A model generated the notes under the pieces. The model was not told the DNA's origin. It did no database searches and saw nothing but the letters and a program-made list of their open reading frames with translations. Position numbers and translations under genes: made by a program. Below, one piece after another: positions 13,621 through 27,556 of a stretch of 64,000 nt of DNA (positions within the stretch are counted from its first letter, which is position 1; each line of letters opens with the position of its first letter). The stretch comes from Atherix ibis. Taxonomy: Eukaryota > Arthropoda > Insecta > Diptera > Athericidae. Where the stretch lies: NCBI GenBank assembly GCA_958298945.1, contig OY282608.1, positions 80,400,806 to 80,464,805 on the forward strand, given 5' to 3'.

Positions 13621-16099
13621 AATAAACCTACAAACCAACAAACCAACAAACCAACAAAACCAACAATTCAACAAGCCAACAAACCAACAAACTAACAAGC
13701 AAACAAGCTAACAAACCAAAAAACCAACAAACGAACTAACGAACAAACCAACAAACCAACAAACCAACAAACCAACAAACCAACAAACCAACAAACCAAC
13801 AAACAAACAAACAAACAAACCAACAAACCAACAAACCAACAAACCAACAAACCAACAAACCAACAAACCAACAAACCAACAAACAAACAAACAAACAAAC
13901 CAACAAACAATTAAACCAACAAACCAACAAACAAACAAGAAAACAAGCCAACAAACCAACAAGCCAACAAACGAACAAACGAACAAACCAACAAACCAAA
14001 AAAGCAATAAACCAACAAACCAACAAACCAACAAACCAACAAACCAAAAAACCAACAAACTAACAAACCAACAAGCCAACAAGCCAACAAACCAACAAGC
14101 CAACAAACAAACAAACGAACAAACCAATAAACCAACAAACCAACAAACCAACAAAATAACAAACCAACAAGATAATAAGCCAACAAACCAACAAACCAAA
14201 AAACCAACAAACCAACAAGCCAACAAACAAACAAACAAACCAATATACAAACCAACAAACCAGCAAACCAACAAGCCAACAAACCAACAAACCAACAAAC
14301 CAACAAACAAATAAACCAACAAACCAACAAACCAATAAACCTACAAACCAACAAACCAACAAACCAACAAACCAACAAACCAACAAACTAACAAGCCAAC
14401 AAACCAACAAACTGACAAGCAAACAAGCTAACAAACCAAAAAACCAACAAACGAACTAACGAACAAACCAACAAACCAACAAACCAACAAACCAAGAAAC
14501 AAACAAACCAACAAACCAACAAACCAACAAACCAACAAACCAACAAACCAACAAACCAACAAACCAACAAACGAACAAACGAAAAAACCAACAAACCAAC
14601 AAACCAACAAACCAACAAACCAACAAGCCAACAAGCGAACAAACCAACAAAAAAACAAACCAACAAACCAACAAACCAACAAACCAACAAACCAACAAAC
14701 CAACAAACCAACAAACCAACAAACCAACAAACCAACAAACCATCAAACCAACAAACCAACAAACCAACAAACCAACAAACCAACAAACGAACAAACCAAC
14801 CAACCAAGAAACCAACAAACCAACAAGCCAACAAGCAAACAAACCAACAACCCAACAAACGAACAAACCAACAAACCAACAAACCAACAAACCAAAAAAC
14901 CAACAAACCAACAAACCAACAAACCAACAAACCAACAAGCCAACAAACCAACAAACCAACAAACCAAAAGCCAACAAATGGATAAACCAACAAACCAACA
15001 AACCAACAAACCAACAAACCAACAAACCAACAAAACAACAAACCAACAAACTAACAAACCAACAAACCAACAAACCAACAAGCCAACAAGCCAACAAACC
15101 AACAAGCCAACAAACGAACAAACGAACAAACCAACAAACCAAAAAACCAATAAACCAACAAACCAACAAACCAACAAACCAACAAACCAAAAAACCAACA
15201 AGCCAACAAACCAACAAGCCAACAAGCCAACAAACCAACAAGCCAACAAACAAACAAACGAACAAACCAATAAACCAACAAACCAACAAACCAATAAAAT
15301 AACAAACCAACAAGATAATAAGCTAACAAACCAACAAACCAAAAAACCAACAAACCAACAAGCCAACAAACAAACAAACCAACCAATATACAAACCAACA
15401 AACCAGCAAACCAACAAGCCAACAAACCAACAAACCAACGAACCAACAAACAAATAAACCAACAAACCAACAAACCAATAAACCTACAAACCAACAAACC
15501 AACAAACCAACAAACCAACAAACTAACAAGCCAACAAACCAACAAACTAACAAGCAAACAAGCTAACAAACCAAAAATCCAACAAACGAACTAACGCACA
15601 AACCAACAAACCAACAAACCAACAAACCAACAAACCAACGAACAAACAAACCAACAAACCAACAAACCAACAAACCAACAAACTAACAAGCAAACAAGCT
15701 AACAAACCAAAAAACCAACAAACGAACTAACGGACAAACCAACAAACCAACAAACCAACAAGCCAACAAACCAACAAACTAACAAGCAAACAAGCTAACA
15801 AACCAAAAAACCAACAAACGAACTAACGAACAAACCAACAAACCAACAAACCAACAAACAAATAAACCAACAAACCAACAAACAAACAAGAAAAGAAGCC
15901 AACAAACCAACAAGCCAACAAACGAACAAACGAACAAACCAACAAACCAAAAAACCAATAAACCAACAAACCAACAAACCAACAAACCAACAAACCAAAA
16001 AACTAACAAACCAACAAACCAACAAGCCAACAAGCCAACAAACCAACAAGCCAACAAACAAACAAACGAACAAACCAATAAACCAACAAACCAACAAAC

Positions 16100-16420
16100 C
16101 AACAAAATAACAAACCAACAAGATAATAAGCCAACAAACCAACAAACCAAAAAACCAACAAATCAACAAACCAACAAACCAACAAACCAACAAACCAACA
16201 AACCAACAAACCAACAAACCAACAAACCAACCAGCCAACAAGCCAACAAACCAACAAGCCAACATACGAACAAACCATCAAACCAACAAACCAACAAACA
16301 AATAAACCAACAAACGAACAAACCAACAAACCAACAAGCCAACAAACCAACAAAATAACAAACCAACAAGATAATAAGCCAACAAACCAACAAACCAAAA
16401 AACCAACAAATCAACAAACC
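16100..16420. repeat. Interleaved B/A junction with 248-bp echo
   Basis: GATAATAAGCC occurs at 16122 and again at 16370, exactly 248 bp (31 octamers) apart, each followed by AAATCAAC. Between them lies a type A piece with ACCAGCC near 16230 and CATACGAAC near 16262. The junction therefore reads B, A, B, A within about 300 bp, as expected from a template switch or a tandem duplication across a B/A breakpoint. Confidence 0.75.
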
Positions 16421-19190
16421 AACAAAGCAACAAACCAACAAGCCAACAAGCCAACAAACCAACAAGCCAACATACGAACAAACCATCAAACCAACAAACC
16501 AACAAACAAATAAACCAACAAACGAACAAACCAACAAACCAACAGGCCAACAAACCAACAAACCAACAAACCAACAAACCAACAAACCAACAAACTAACA
16601 AACCAACAAACCAACAAATCAACAAACCAACAAACCAACAAACTAACAAACCAACAAACCAACTAGCCAACAAGCCAACAAGCCAACAAGCCAACAAACC
16701 AACAAACCAACAAGCCAACAAGCCAACAAACCAATACGCCAACAAACGAACAAACGAACAAACCAACAAACCAACAAACCAACAAACCAACAAACCAACA
16801 AACCAACAAACCAACAAGATAACAAGCCAACAAACCAACAAACCAACAACCCAACAAACCAAAAAACCAACAAACCAACAAGCCAACAAGCCAACAAACG
16901 AACAAACCAACAAACATACAAACCAACAAACCAACAAACCAACAAACCAACAAGCCAACAAACCAACAAACAAATAAACCAACAAACACACAAACCAATA
17001 AACTTACAAACCAACAAATCAACATACCAACAAACCAACAAACCATCAAGCCACCAAACCAACAAACCAACAAGCCAACAAACCAAAAAACAAACAAACG
17101 AACTAACGAACAAACCAACAAACCAACAAACCAACAAACCAAAAAACCAACAAACGAACAAACCAACAAACCAACAAACCAACAAACTAACAAACCAATA
17201 AACCAACAAACCAACAAGCTGACAAACCAACAAAACAACAAACCAACAAACCAACAAACCAACAAACCAACAAACCAACAAGCCAACAAACCAACAAACC
17301 AACAAACCAACAAACCAACAAACCAACAAACCAACAAACCAACAAACCAACAAACCAACAAACCAACAAACCAACAAGCCAACAAACCAACAAACCAACA
17401 AACCAACAAACCAACAAAGCAACAAACCAACAAACCAACAAGCTAACAAACCAACAAACCAACAAACCAATAAACCAACCACCCAACAAGCCAACAAACC
17501 AACAAACACAACAAACGAACAAACCAACAAACCAACAAACCAACAAACCAACAAACCAACAAGCCAAAAAACCAAAAAATTAACAAACCAACAAATCAAT
17601 AAACCAACAAACCAACAAACCAAAAAACCAACAAACCAACAAACCAACAAAGCAACAAACCAACAAGCCAACAAGCCAACAAACCAACAAGCCAACATAC
17701 GAACAAACCATCAAACCAACAAACCAACAAACAAATAAACCAACAAACGAACAAACCAACAAACCAACAGGCCAACAAACCAACAAACCAACAAACCAAC
17801 AAACCAACAAACCAACAAACTAACAAACCAACAAACCAACTAGCCAACAAGCCAACAAGCCAACAAGCCAACAAACCAACAACCCAACAAACCAACAAGC
17901 CAACAAACCAATACGCCAACAAACGAACAAACGAACAAACCAACAAACCAACAAACCAACAAGCCAACAAACCAACAAACCAACAAACCAACAAACCAAC
18001 AAACCAACAAGCCAACAAGCCAACAAACCAATACGCCAACAAGCCAACAAACCAACAAACCAACAAACCGACAAAGTAACAAACCAACAAACCAACAAGC
18101 CAACAAACCAACAAACCAACAAACCAACAAACCAACAAACCAACAAGCCAACAAGCCAACAAACCAACAAGCCAACAAACCAACAAACCAACAAACCAAC
18201 AAACAAACAAACCAACAAAACAACAAACCAACAAACTAACAATCCAGCAAACCAACAAACCAACAAACCAACAAACCAACAAACCAACAAACCAACAAAC
18301 CAATAAACCAACAAGCCAACAAGCCAACAAACCAACAAGCCAACATACGAACAAACCATCAAACCAACAAACCAACAAACAAATAAACCAACAAACGAAC
18401 AAACCAACAAACCAACAAGCCAACAAACCAACAAACCAACAAACCAACAAACCAACAAACCAACAAACCAACAAGCCAACAAGCCAACAAGCCAACAAGC
18501 CAACAAACCAACAAACCAACAAACCAACAAACCAACAAGCCAACAAGCCAACAAACCAATACGCCAACAAACGAACAAACGAACAAACCAACAAACCAAC
18601 AAACCAACAAACGAACAAACGAACAAACCATCAAACCAACAAACAAATAAACCAACAAACCAACAAACGAACAAACCAACCAACAAACAAACCAACAAAC
18701 CAACAAACCAACAAACCAACAAGACAAAAAACCAAAAACCAAAAAACGAACAAACGCACAAACCAACAAACCAACAAACCAACAAACCAACAAACCAACA
18801 AACCAACAAACCAACAAACCAAGAAGCCAACAAGCGAACAAACCAACAAACAAACAAACCAACAAACCAACAAACCAACAAGCCAACAAACCAACAAACT
18901 AACAAGCTAACAAACCAAAAAACCAACAAACGAACTAACGAACAAACCAACAAACCAACAAACGAACGAACCAACCAACAAACAAACCAACAAACCAACA
19001 AACCAACAAACCAACAAGCCAAAAAATCAAAAAACCAACAAACGAACAAACGAACAAACCAACAAACCAACAAACCAACAAACCAACAAACCAACAAACC
19101 AACAAGCCAACAAGCGAACAAACCAACAAAAAAACAAACCAACAAACCAACAAACCAACAAACCAGCAAACCAACAAACCAACAAACCAA
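16155..19190. repeat. Type A zone A2 (third copy of the 3.4-kb unit)
   Basis: Type A markers return: CTAG at 16663 and 17840 (1,177 bp apart), CCACCC at 17479 and CCGACAAAGTAAC at 18068. Order matches about 8.3-11.2 kb at offsets of 7.9-8.16 kb. Examples are ACCAGCC near 8330 and 16230, and AAACTTACAAACC near 8845 and 17001. The right end passes into type B near 19,190, just as copy 2 does near 11,185. Copy and boundary probably moved together. No gene is seen. Confidence 0.8.
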
Positions 19191-22100
19191 CAAACCAACA
19201 AACCAACAAACCAACAAACCAACAAACCAACAAACGAACAAACCAACAAACCAAGAAACCAACAAACCAACAAGCCAACAAACAAACAAACCAACAATCC
19301 AACAAACGAAAAAACCAACAAACCAACAAACCAACAAACCAAAAAACCAAAAAACCAACAAACCAACAAACCAACAAACCAACAAACCAACAAGCCAACA
19401 AACCAACAAACCAACAAACCAAAAGCCAACAAATGAATAAACCAACAAACAAACAAACCAACAAACCAACAAACCAACAAAACAACAAACCAACAAACTA
19501 ACAAACCAACAAACCAACAAACCAACAAGCCAACAAGCCAACAAACCAACAAGCCAACAAACGAACAAACGAACAAACCAACAAACCAAAAAACCAATAA
19601 ACCAACAAACCAACAAACCAACAAACCAACAAACCAAAAAACCAACAAACCAACAAACCAACAAGCCAACAAGCCAACAAACCAACAAGCCAACAAACAA
19701 ACAAACGAACAAACCAATAAACCAACAAACCAACAAACCAATAAAATAACAAACCAACAAGATAATAAGCTAACAAACCAACAAACCAAAAAACCAACAA
19801 ACCAACAAGCCTACAGACAAACAAACCAACCAATATACAAACCAACAAACCAGCTAACCAACAAGCCAACAAACCAACAAACCAACGAACCAACAAACAC
19901 ATAAACCAACAAACCAACAAACCAAAAAACCAACAAGCCAACAAACCAACAAACTAACAAGCAAACAAGCTAACAAACCAAAAAACCAACAAACGAACTA
20001 ACGAACAAACCAACAAACCAACAAACCAACAAACCAACAAACCAACGAACAAACAAACCAACAAACCAACAAACCAAAAAAACCAACAAACCAACAAACC
20101 AACAAACCAACAAACCAACAAACCAACAAACCAACAAACCAACAAACCAACAAACGAACAAACCAACAAACCAACAAACCAATAAACCAACAAGCCAACA
20201 AACCAACAAACCAACAAACCAACAAACCAACAAACAAACAAACCAACAAACCAACAAACAAATATACCAACAAACCAACAAACAAACAAGCCAACAAGCC
20301 AACAAACCAACAAGCCAACAAACGAACAAACGAACAAACCATCAAACCAACAAACCAACAAACAAATAAACCAACAAACCAACAAACGAACAAACCAACT
20401 AACAAACAAACCAACAAACCAACAAACCAACAAACAAACAAACCAACAAACCAACAAACCAACAAACCAACAAACCAACAAACCAACAAACCAACAAACC
20501 AACAAACAAATAAACCAACAAACCAACAAACCAATAAACCTACAAACCAACAAACCAACAACCCAACAAAACCAACAAACCAACAAGCCAACAAACCAAC
20601 AAACTAACAAGCAAACAAGCTAACAAACCAAAAAACCGACAAACGAACTAACGAACAAACCAACAAACCAACAAACCAACAAACCAACAAACCAACAAAC
20701 CAACAAACAAACAAACCAACTAACCAACAAACCAACAAACCAACAAACCAACAAACCAACAAACCAACAAACCAACAAACCAACAAACCAACAAACCAAC
20801 AAACCAACAAACGAACAAACGAACAAACCAACAAACCAACAAACCAACAAGCCAACAAACCAACAAACCAACAAACCAACAAACAAACAAACCAACAAAC
20901 CAACAAACAAATAAACCAACAAACCAACAAACAAACAAGAAAACAAGCCAACAAACCAACAAGCCAACAAACGAACAAACGAACAAACCAACAAACCAAA
21001 AAACCAATAAACCAACAAACCAACAAACCAACAAACCAACAAACCAAAAAACCAACAAACCAACAAACCAACAAGCCAACAAGCCAACAAACCAACAAGC
21101 CAACAAACAAACAAACGAACAAACCAATAAACCAACAAACCAACAAACCAACAAAATAACAAACCAACAAGACAATAAGCCAACAAACCAACAAACCAAA
21201 AAACCAACAAACCAACAAGCCAACAAACAAACAAACCAACCAATATACAAACCAACAAACCAGCAAACCAACAAGCCAACAAACCAACAAACCAACAAAC
21301 CAACAAACAAATAAACCAACAAACCAACAAACCAACAAACCAACAAACCAACAAACCAACAAACTAACAAGCCAACAAACCAACAAACTAACAAGCAAAC
21401 AAGCTAACAAACCAAAAAACCAACAAACGAACTAACGAACAAACCAACAAACCAACAAACCAACAAACCAAGAAACAAACAAACCAACAAACCAACAAAC
21501 CAACAATACAACAAACCAACAAACCAACAAACCAACAAACCAACAAACCAACAAACGAACAAACGAACAAACCAACAAACCAACAAACCAACAAACCAAC
21601 AAACCAACAAGCCAACAAGCGAACAAACCAACAAAAAAACAAACCAACAAACCAACAAACCAACAAACCAACAAACCAACAAACAAACAAACCAACAAAC
21701 CAACAAACCAACAAACCAACAAACCAACAAACCAACAAACCAACAAACCAACAAACCAACAAACGAACAAACCAACAAACCAAGAAACCAACAAACCAAC
21801 AAGCCAACAAGCAAACAAACCAACAACCCAACAAACGAACAAACCAACAAACCAACAAACCAACAAACCAAAAAACCAACAAACCAACAAACCAACAAAC
21901 CAACAAACCAACAAGCCAACAAACCAACAAACCAACAAACCAAAAGCCAACAAATGAATAAACCAACAAACCAACAAACCAACAAACCAACAAACCAACA
22001 AACCAACAAACCAACAAACCAACAAACCAACAAAACAACAAACCAACAAACTAACAAACCAACAAACCAACAAACCAACAAGCCAACAAGCCAACAAACC

Positions 22101-25100
22101 AACAAGCCAACAAACGAACAAACGAACAAATCAAAAAACCAATAAACCAACAAACCAACAAACCAACAAACCAACAAACCAAAAAACCAACAAGCCAACA
22201 AACCAACAAGCCAACAAGCCAACAAACCAACAAGCCAACATACAAACAAACGAACAAACCAATAAACCAACAAACCAACAAACCAGCAAAATAACAAACC
22301 AACAAGATAATAAGCTAACAAACCAACAAACCAAAAAACCAACAAACCAACAAGCCAACAAACAAACAAACCAACCAATATACAAACCAACAAACCAGCA
22401 AACCAACAAGCCAACAAACCAACAAACCAACGAACCAACAAACAAATAAACCAACAAACCAACAAACCAATAAACCTACAAACCAACAAACCAACAAACC
22501 AACAAACCAACAAACCAACAAGCCAACAAACCAACAAACTAACAAGCAAACAAGCTAACAAACCAAAAAACCAACAAACGAACTAACGCACAAACCAACA
22601 AACCAACAAACCAACAAACCAACAAACCAACAAACCAACGATAAACAAACCAACAAACCAACAAACCAACAAACCAACAAACTAACAAGCAAACAAGCTA
22701 ACAAACCAAAAAACTAACAAACGAACTAACGAACAAACCAACAAACCAACAAACCAACAAGCCAACAAACCAACAAACTAACAAGCAAACAAGCTAACAA
22801 ACCAAAAAACCAACAAACGAACTAACGAACAAACCAACAACCAAACAAACAAATAAACCAACAAACCAACAAGCCAACAAACGAACAAACGAACAAACCA
22901 ACAAACCAAAAAACCAATAAACCAACAAACCAACAAACCAACAAACCAACAAACCAAAAAACCAACAAACCAACAAACCAACAAGCCAACAAGCCAACAA
23001 ACAAACAAACCGACCAATATACAAACCAACAAACCAGCAAACCAACAAGCCAACAAACCAACAAACCAACAAACCAACAAACAAATAAACCAACAAACCA
23101 ACAAACCAATAAACCTACAAACCAACAAACCAACAAACCAACAAACCAACAAACTAACAAGCCAACAAACCAACAAACTAACAAGCAAACAAGCTAACAA
23201 ACCAAAAAACCAACAAACGAACTAACGAACAAACCAACAAACCAACAAACCAACAAACCAACAAACCAAGAAACAAACAAACCAACAAACCAACAAACCA
23301 ACAAACCAACAAACTTACAAACCAACAAACCAACAAACCAACAAACCAACAAACCAACAAACCAACAAACCAACAAACCAACAAACGAACAAACCAACAA
23401 ACCAACAAACCAACAAGCCAACAAACCAACAAACCAACAAACCAACAAACCAACAAACCAACAAACAAACAAACCAACAAACCAACAAACCAACAAACCA
23501 ACAAACCAACAAACCAACAAACCAACAAACCAACAAACGAACAAACCAACAAACCAACAAACCAACAAGCCAACAAACCAACAAACCAACAAACCAACAA
23601 ACAAACAAACCAACAAACCAACAAACAAATAAACCAACAAACCAACAAACAAACAAGAAAACAAGCCAACAAACCAACAAGCCAACAAACGAACAAACGA
23701 ACAAACCATCAAACCAACAAACCAACAAACAAATAAACCAACAAACCAACAAACCAACAAACCAACAAACCAACAAACCAACAAACCAACAAACCAACAA
23801 ACCAACAAACCAACAAACCAACAAACCAACAAACCAATAAAACAACAAAATAACAAACCAACAAACCAACAATCCAACAAACCAACAAACCAACAAGCCA
23901 ACAAACCAACAAACAAATAAACCAACAAACCAACAAACCATCAAACCAACAAACCAACAAACAAATAAACCAACAAACCAACAAACGAACAAACCAACAA
24001 ACCAACAAACCAACAAACCAACAAACGAGCAAACCAACAAACCAACAAACCAACAAGCCAACAAACCAACAAACCAACAAACCAACAAACCAACAAACAA
24101 ACAAACCAACAAACCAACAAACAAATAAACCAACAAACCAACAAACAAACAAGAAAACAAGCCAACAAACCAACAAGCCAATAAACGAACAAACGAACAA
24201 ACCATCAAACCAACAAACCAACAAACAAATAAACCAACAAACCAACAAACAAACAAACCAACAAACCAACAAACCAACAAACCAACAAACCAATAAAACA
24301 ACAAACCAACAAACCAACAAACCAACAATCCAACAAACCAACAAACCAACAAGCCAACAAACCAACAAACCAACAAACCAACAAACCAACAAACCATCAA
24401 ACCAACAAACCAACAAACAAATAAACCAACAAACCAACAAACGAACAAACCAACAAACCAACAAACCAACAAACGAACAAACCAATAAAACAACAAACCA
24501 ACAAACCAACAAACCAACAAGCCAACAAGCAAACAAACCAACAACCCAACAAACGAACAAACCAACAAACCAACAAACCAACAAACCAAAAAACCAACAA
24601 ACCAACAAACCAACAAACCAACAAACCAACAAGCCAACAAACCAACAAACCAACAAACCAAAAGCCAACAAATGAATAAACCAACAAACCAACAAACCAA
24701 CAAACCAACAAACCAACAAACCAACAAACCAACAAAACAACAAACCAACAAACTAACAAACCAACAAACCAACAAACCAACAAGCCAACAAACCAACAAG
24801 CCAACAAACAAACAAACGAACAAACCAACAAACCAAAAAACCAATAAACCAACAAACCAACAAACCAACAAACCAACAAACCAAAAAACCAACAAAGCAA
24901 CAAACCAACAAGCCAACAAGCCAACAAACCAACAAGCCAACAAACAAACAAACGAACAAACCAATAAACCAACAAACCAAAAAACCAACAAAAAAACAAA
25001 CCAACAAGATAATAAGCCAACAAACCAACAAACCAAAAAACCAACAAACCAACAAGCCAACAAACAAACAAACCGACCAATATACAAACCAACAAACCAG

Positions 25101-25320
25101 CAAACCAACAAGCCAACAAACCAACAAACCAACAAACCAACAAACAAATAAACCAACAAACCAACAAACCAATAAACCTACAAACCAACAAACCAACAAA
25201 CCAACAAACTAACAAGCCAACAAAACAACAAACTAACAAGCAAACAAGCTAACAAACCAAAAAACCAACAAACGAACTAACGAACAAACCAACAAACCAA
25301 CAAACCAACAAACAAATAAA

Positions 25321-25345
25321 CCAACAAACTAACGAACAAACCATC
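25321..25345. repeat. 12-base monomer, four-base phase jump
   Basis: The octamer register moves by four bases between 25321 and 25381. The cause is a 12-base step, CTAACGAACAAA, where relatives have CGAACTAA followed by CGAACAAA. Other phase breaks are only one or two bases. A deletion of four bases inside a double-variant dimer would explain it. Confidence 0.8.
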
Positions 25346-27524
25346 AAACCAACAAACCAACAAACAAATAAACCAACAAACCAACAAACGAACAAACCAA
25401 CAAACCAACAAACCAACAAACCAACAAACCAATAAAACAACAAACCAACAAACCAACAAACCAACACCCCAACAAACCAACAAACCAACAAGCCAACAAA
25501 CCAACAAACCAACAAACCAACAAACCAACAAACCATCAAACCAACAAACCAACAAACAAATAAACCAACAAACCAACAAACGAACAAACCAACAAACCAA
25601 CAAGCCAACAAACCAACAAGCCAACAAACAAACAAACGAACAAAACCAATAAACCAACAAACCAACAAACCAACAAAATAACAAACCAACAAGATAATAA
25701 GCCAACAAATCAACAAACCAAAAAACCAACAAACCAACAAGCCAACAAACAAACAAACCAACCAATATACAAACCAACAAACAAGCAAACCAACAATCCA
25801 ACAAACCAACAAACCAACAAACCAACAAACAAATAAACCAACAAACCAAAACCAATAAACCTACAAACCAACAAACCAACAAACCAACAAACCAACAAAC
25901 TAACAAGCCAACAAACCAACAAACCAACAAACCAACAAACCAACAAACCAACAAACCAACAAACCAACAAACCAACAAACCAACAAACCAACAAACCAAC
26001 AAACGAACAAACCAAAAAACCAACAAACGAACTAACGAACAAACCAACAAACCAACAAACCAACAAACCAACAAACCAACAAACCAAGAAACAAACAAAC
26101 CAACAAACCAACTAACCAACAAACCAACAAACCAACAAACCAACAAACCAACAAACCAACAAACCAACAAACCAACAAACCAACAAACCAACAAACGAAC
26201 AAACCAACAAACCAACAAACCAACAAGCCAACAAACCAACAAACCAACAAACCAACAAACAAACAAACCAACAAACCAACAAACAAATAAACCAATAAAC
26301 CAACAAACAAACAAGCCAACAAGCCAACAAACCATCAAGCCAACCAACAAACAAAGCAACAAACCAGCAAACCAACAAACCAACAAACAAATAAACCAAC
26401 AAACCAACAAACGAACAAACCAACCAACAAACAAACCAACAAACCAACAAACCAACAAACCAACAAACCAACAAACCAACAAACCAACAAACGAACAAAC
26501 GAACAAACCAACAAACCAACAAACCAACAAACCAACAAGCCAACAAGCCAACAAACCAACAAACCAACAAACCAACAAACAAACAAACCAACAAACCAAC
26601 AAACCCACAAACAAATAAACCAACAAACACACAAACAAACAAGCCAACAAGCCAACAAACCAACAAGCCAACAAACGAACAAACGAACAAACCATCAAAC
26701 TAACAAACCAACAAACAAATAAACCAACAAACCAACAAACGAACAAACCAACCAACAAACAAACCAACAAACCAACAAACCAACAAACCAACAAACCAAC
26801 AAACCAACAAACGAACAAACCAACAAACCAACAAACCAACAAGCCAACAAACCAACAAACCAACAAACCAACAAACAAACAAGCCAACAAACCAACAAAC
26901 AAATAAACCAACATACCAACAAACAAACAAGCCAACAAGCCAACAAACCAACAAGCCAACAAACGAACAAACGAACAAACCATCAAACCAACAAACTAAC
27001 AAACAAATAAACCAACAAACCAACAAACGAACAAACCAACCAACAAACAAACCAACAAACCAACAAACCAACAAACCAACAAGCCAAAAAACCAAAAAAC
27101 CAAAAAACCAACAAACGAACAAACGAACAAACCAACAAACCAACAAACCAACAAACCAACAAACCAACAAACCAACAAACCAACAAACCAACAAACCAAC
27201 AAGCCAACAAGCGAACAAACCAACAAACAAACAAACCAACAGACCAACAAACCAACAAACCAACAAACCAACAAACCAACAAACCAACAAACCAACAAAC
27301 CAACAAACCAACAAACCAACAAACCAACAAACTAACAAACCAACAAACAAACAAACCAACGAACCAAGAAACCAACAAACCAACCAGCCAACAAGCAAAC
27401 AAACCAACAACCCAACAAACGAACAAACCAACAAACCAACAAACCAACAAACCAAAAAACCAAAAAACCAACAAACCAACAAACCAACAAACCAACAAAC
27501 CAACAAACCAACAAGCCAACAAAC

Positions 27525-27556
27525 CAACAATACAGAAAACCCACAAATGAATAAAC
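27525..27556. repeat. Most degenerate patch, around ATACAGAAAACCCAC
   Basis: Three neighbouring monomers carry several substitutions in a row just before the ATG marker at 27547. Relatives at 21942 and 28960 read CCAAAAGCC or CCAAAAAACC at this place. The register is unchanged across the patch, so it is local point mutation and not an insertion. Confidence 0.6.

Larger units (their letters stand above)
11185..16155. repeat. Type B higher-order repeat zone B1
   Basis: From about 11,185 the array carries type B markers: the GATAATA-to-ATATAC module (from 11719, 12833, 14171 and 15314), ATGAATAAACC or its variant (11391, 14978), and GCAAACAAGCTAAC. CTAG and CCACCC are absent. HOR spacing is about 1.1-1.35 kb (1114, 1338 and 1143 bp between modules). 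The start is preceded by CCAAGAAACC near 11,220, which recurs near 14,800 and 19,250. No gene is seen. Confidence 0.8.
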
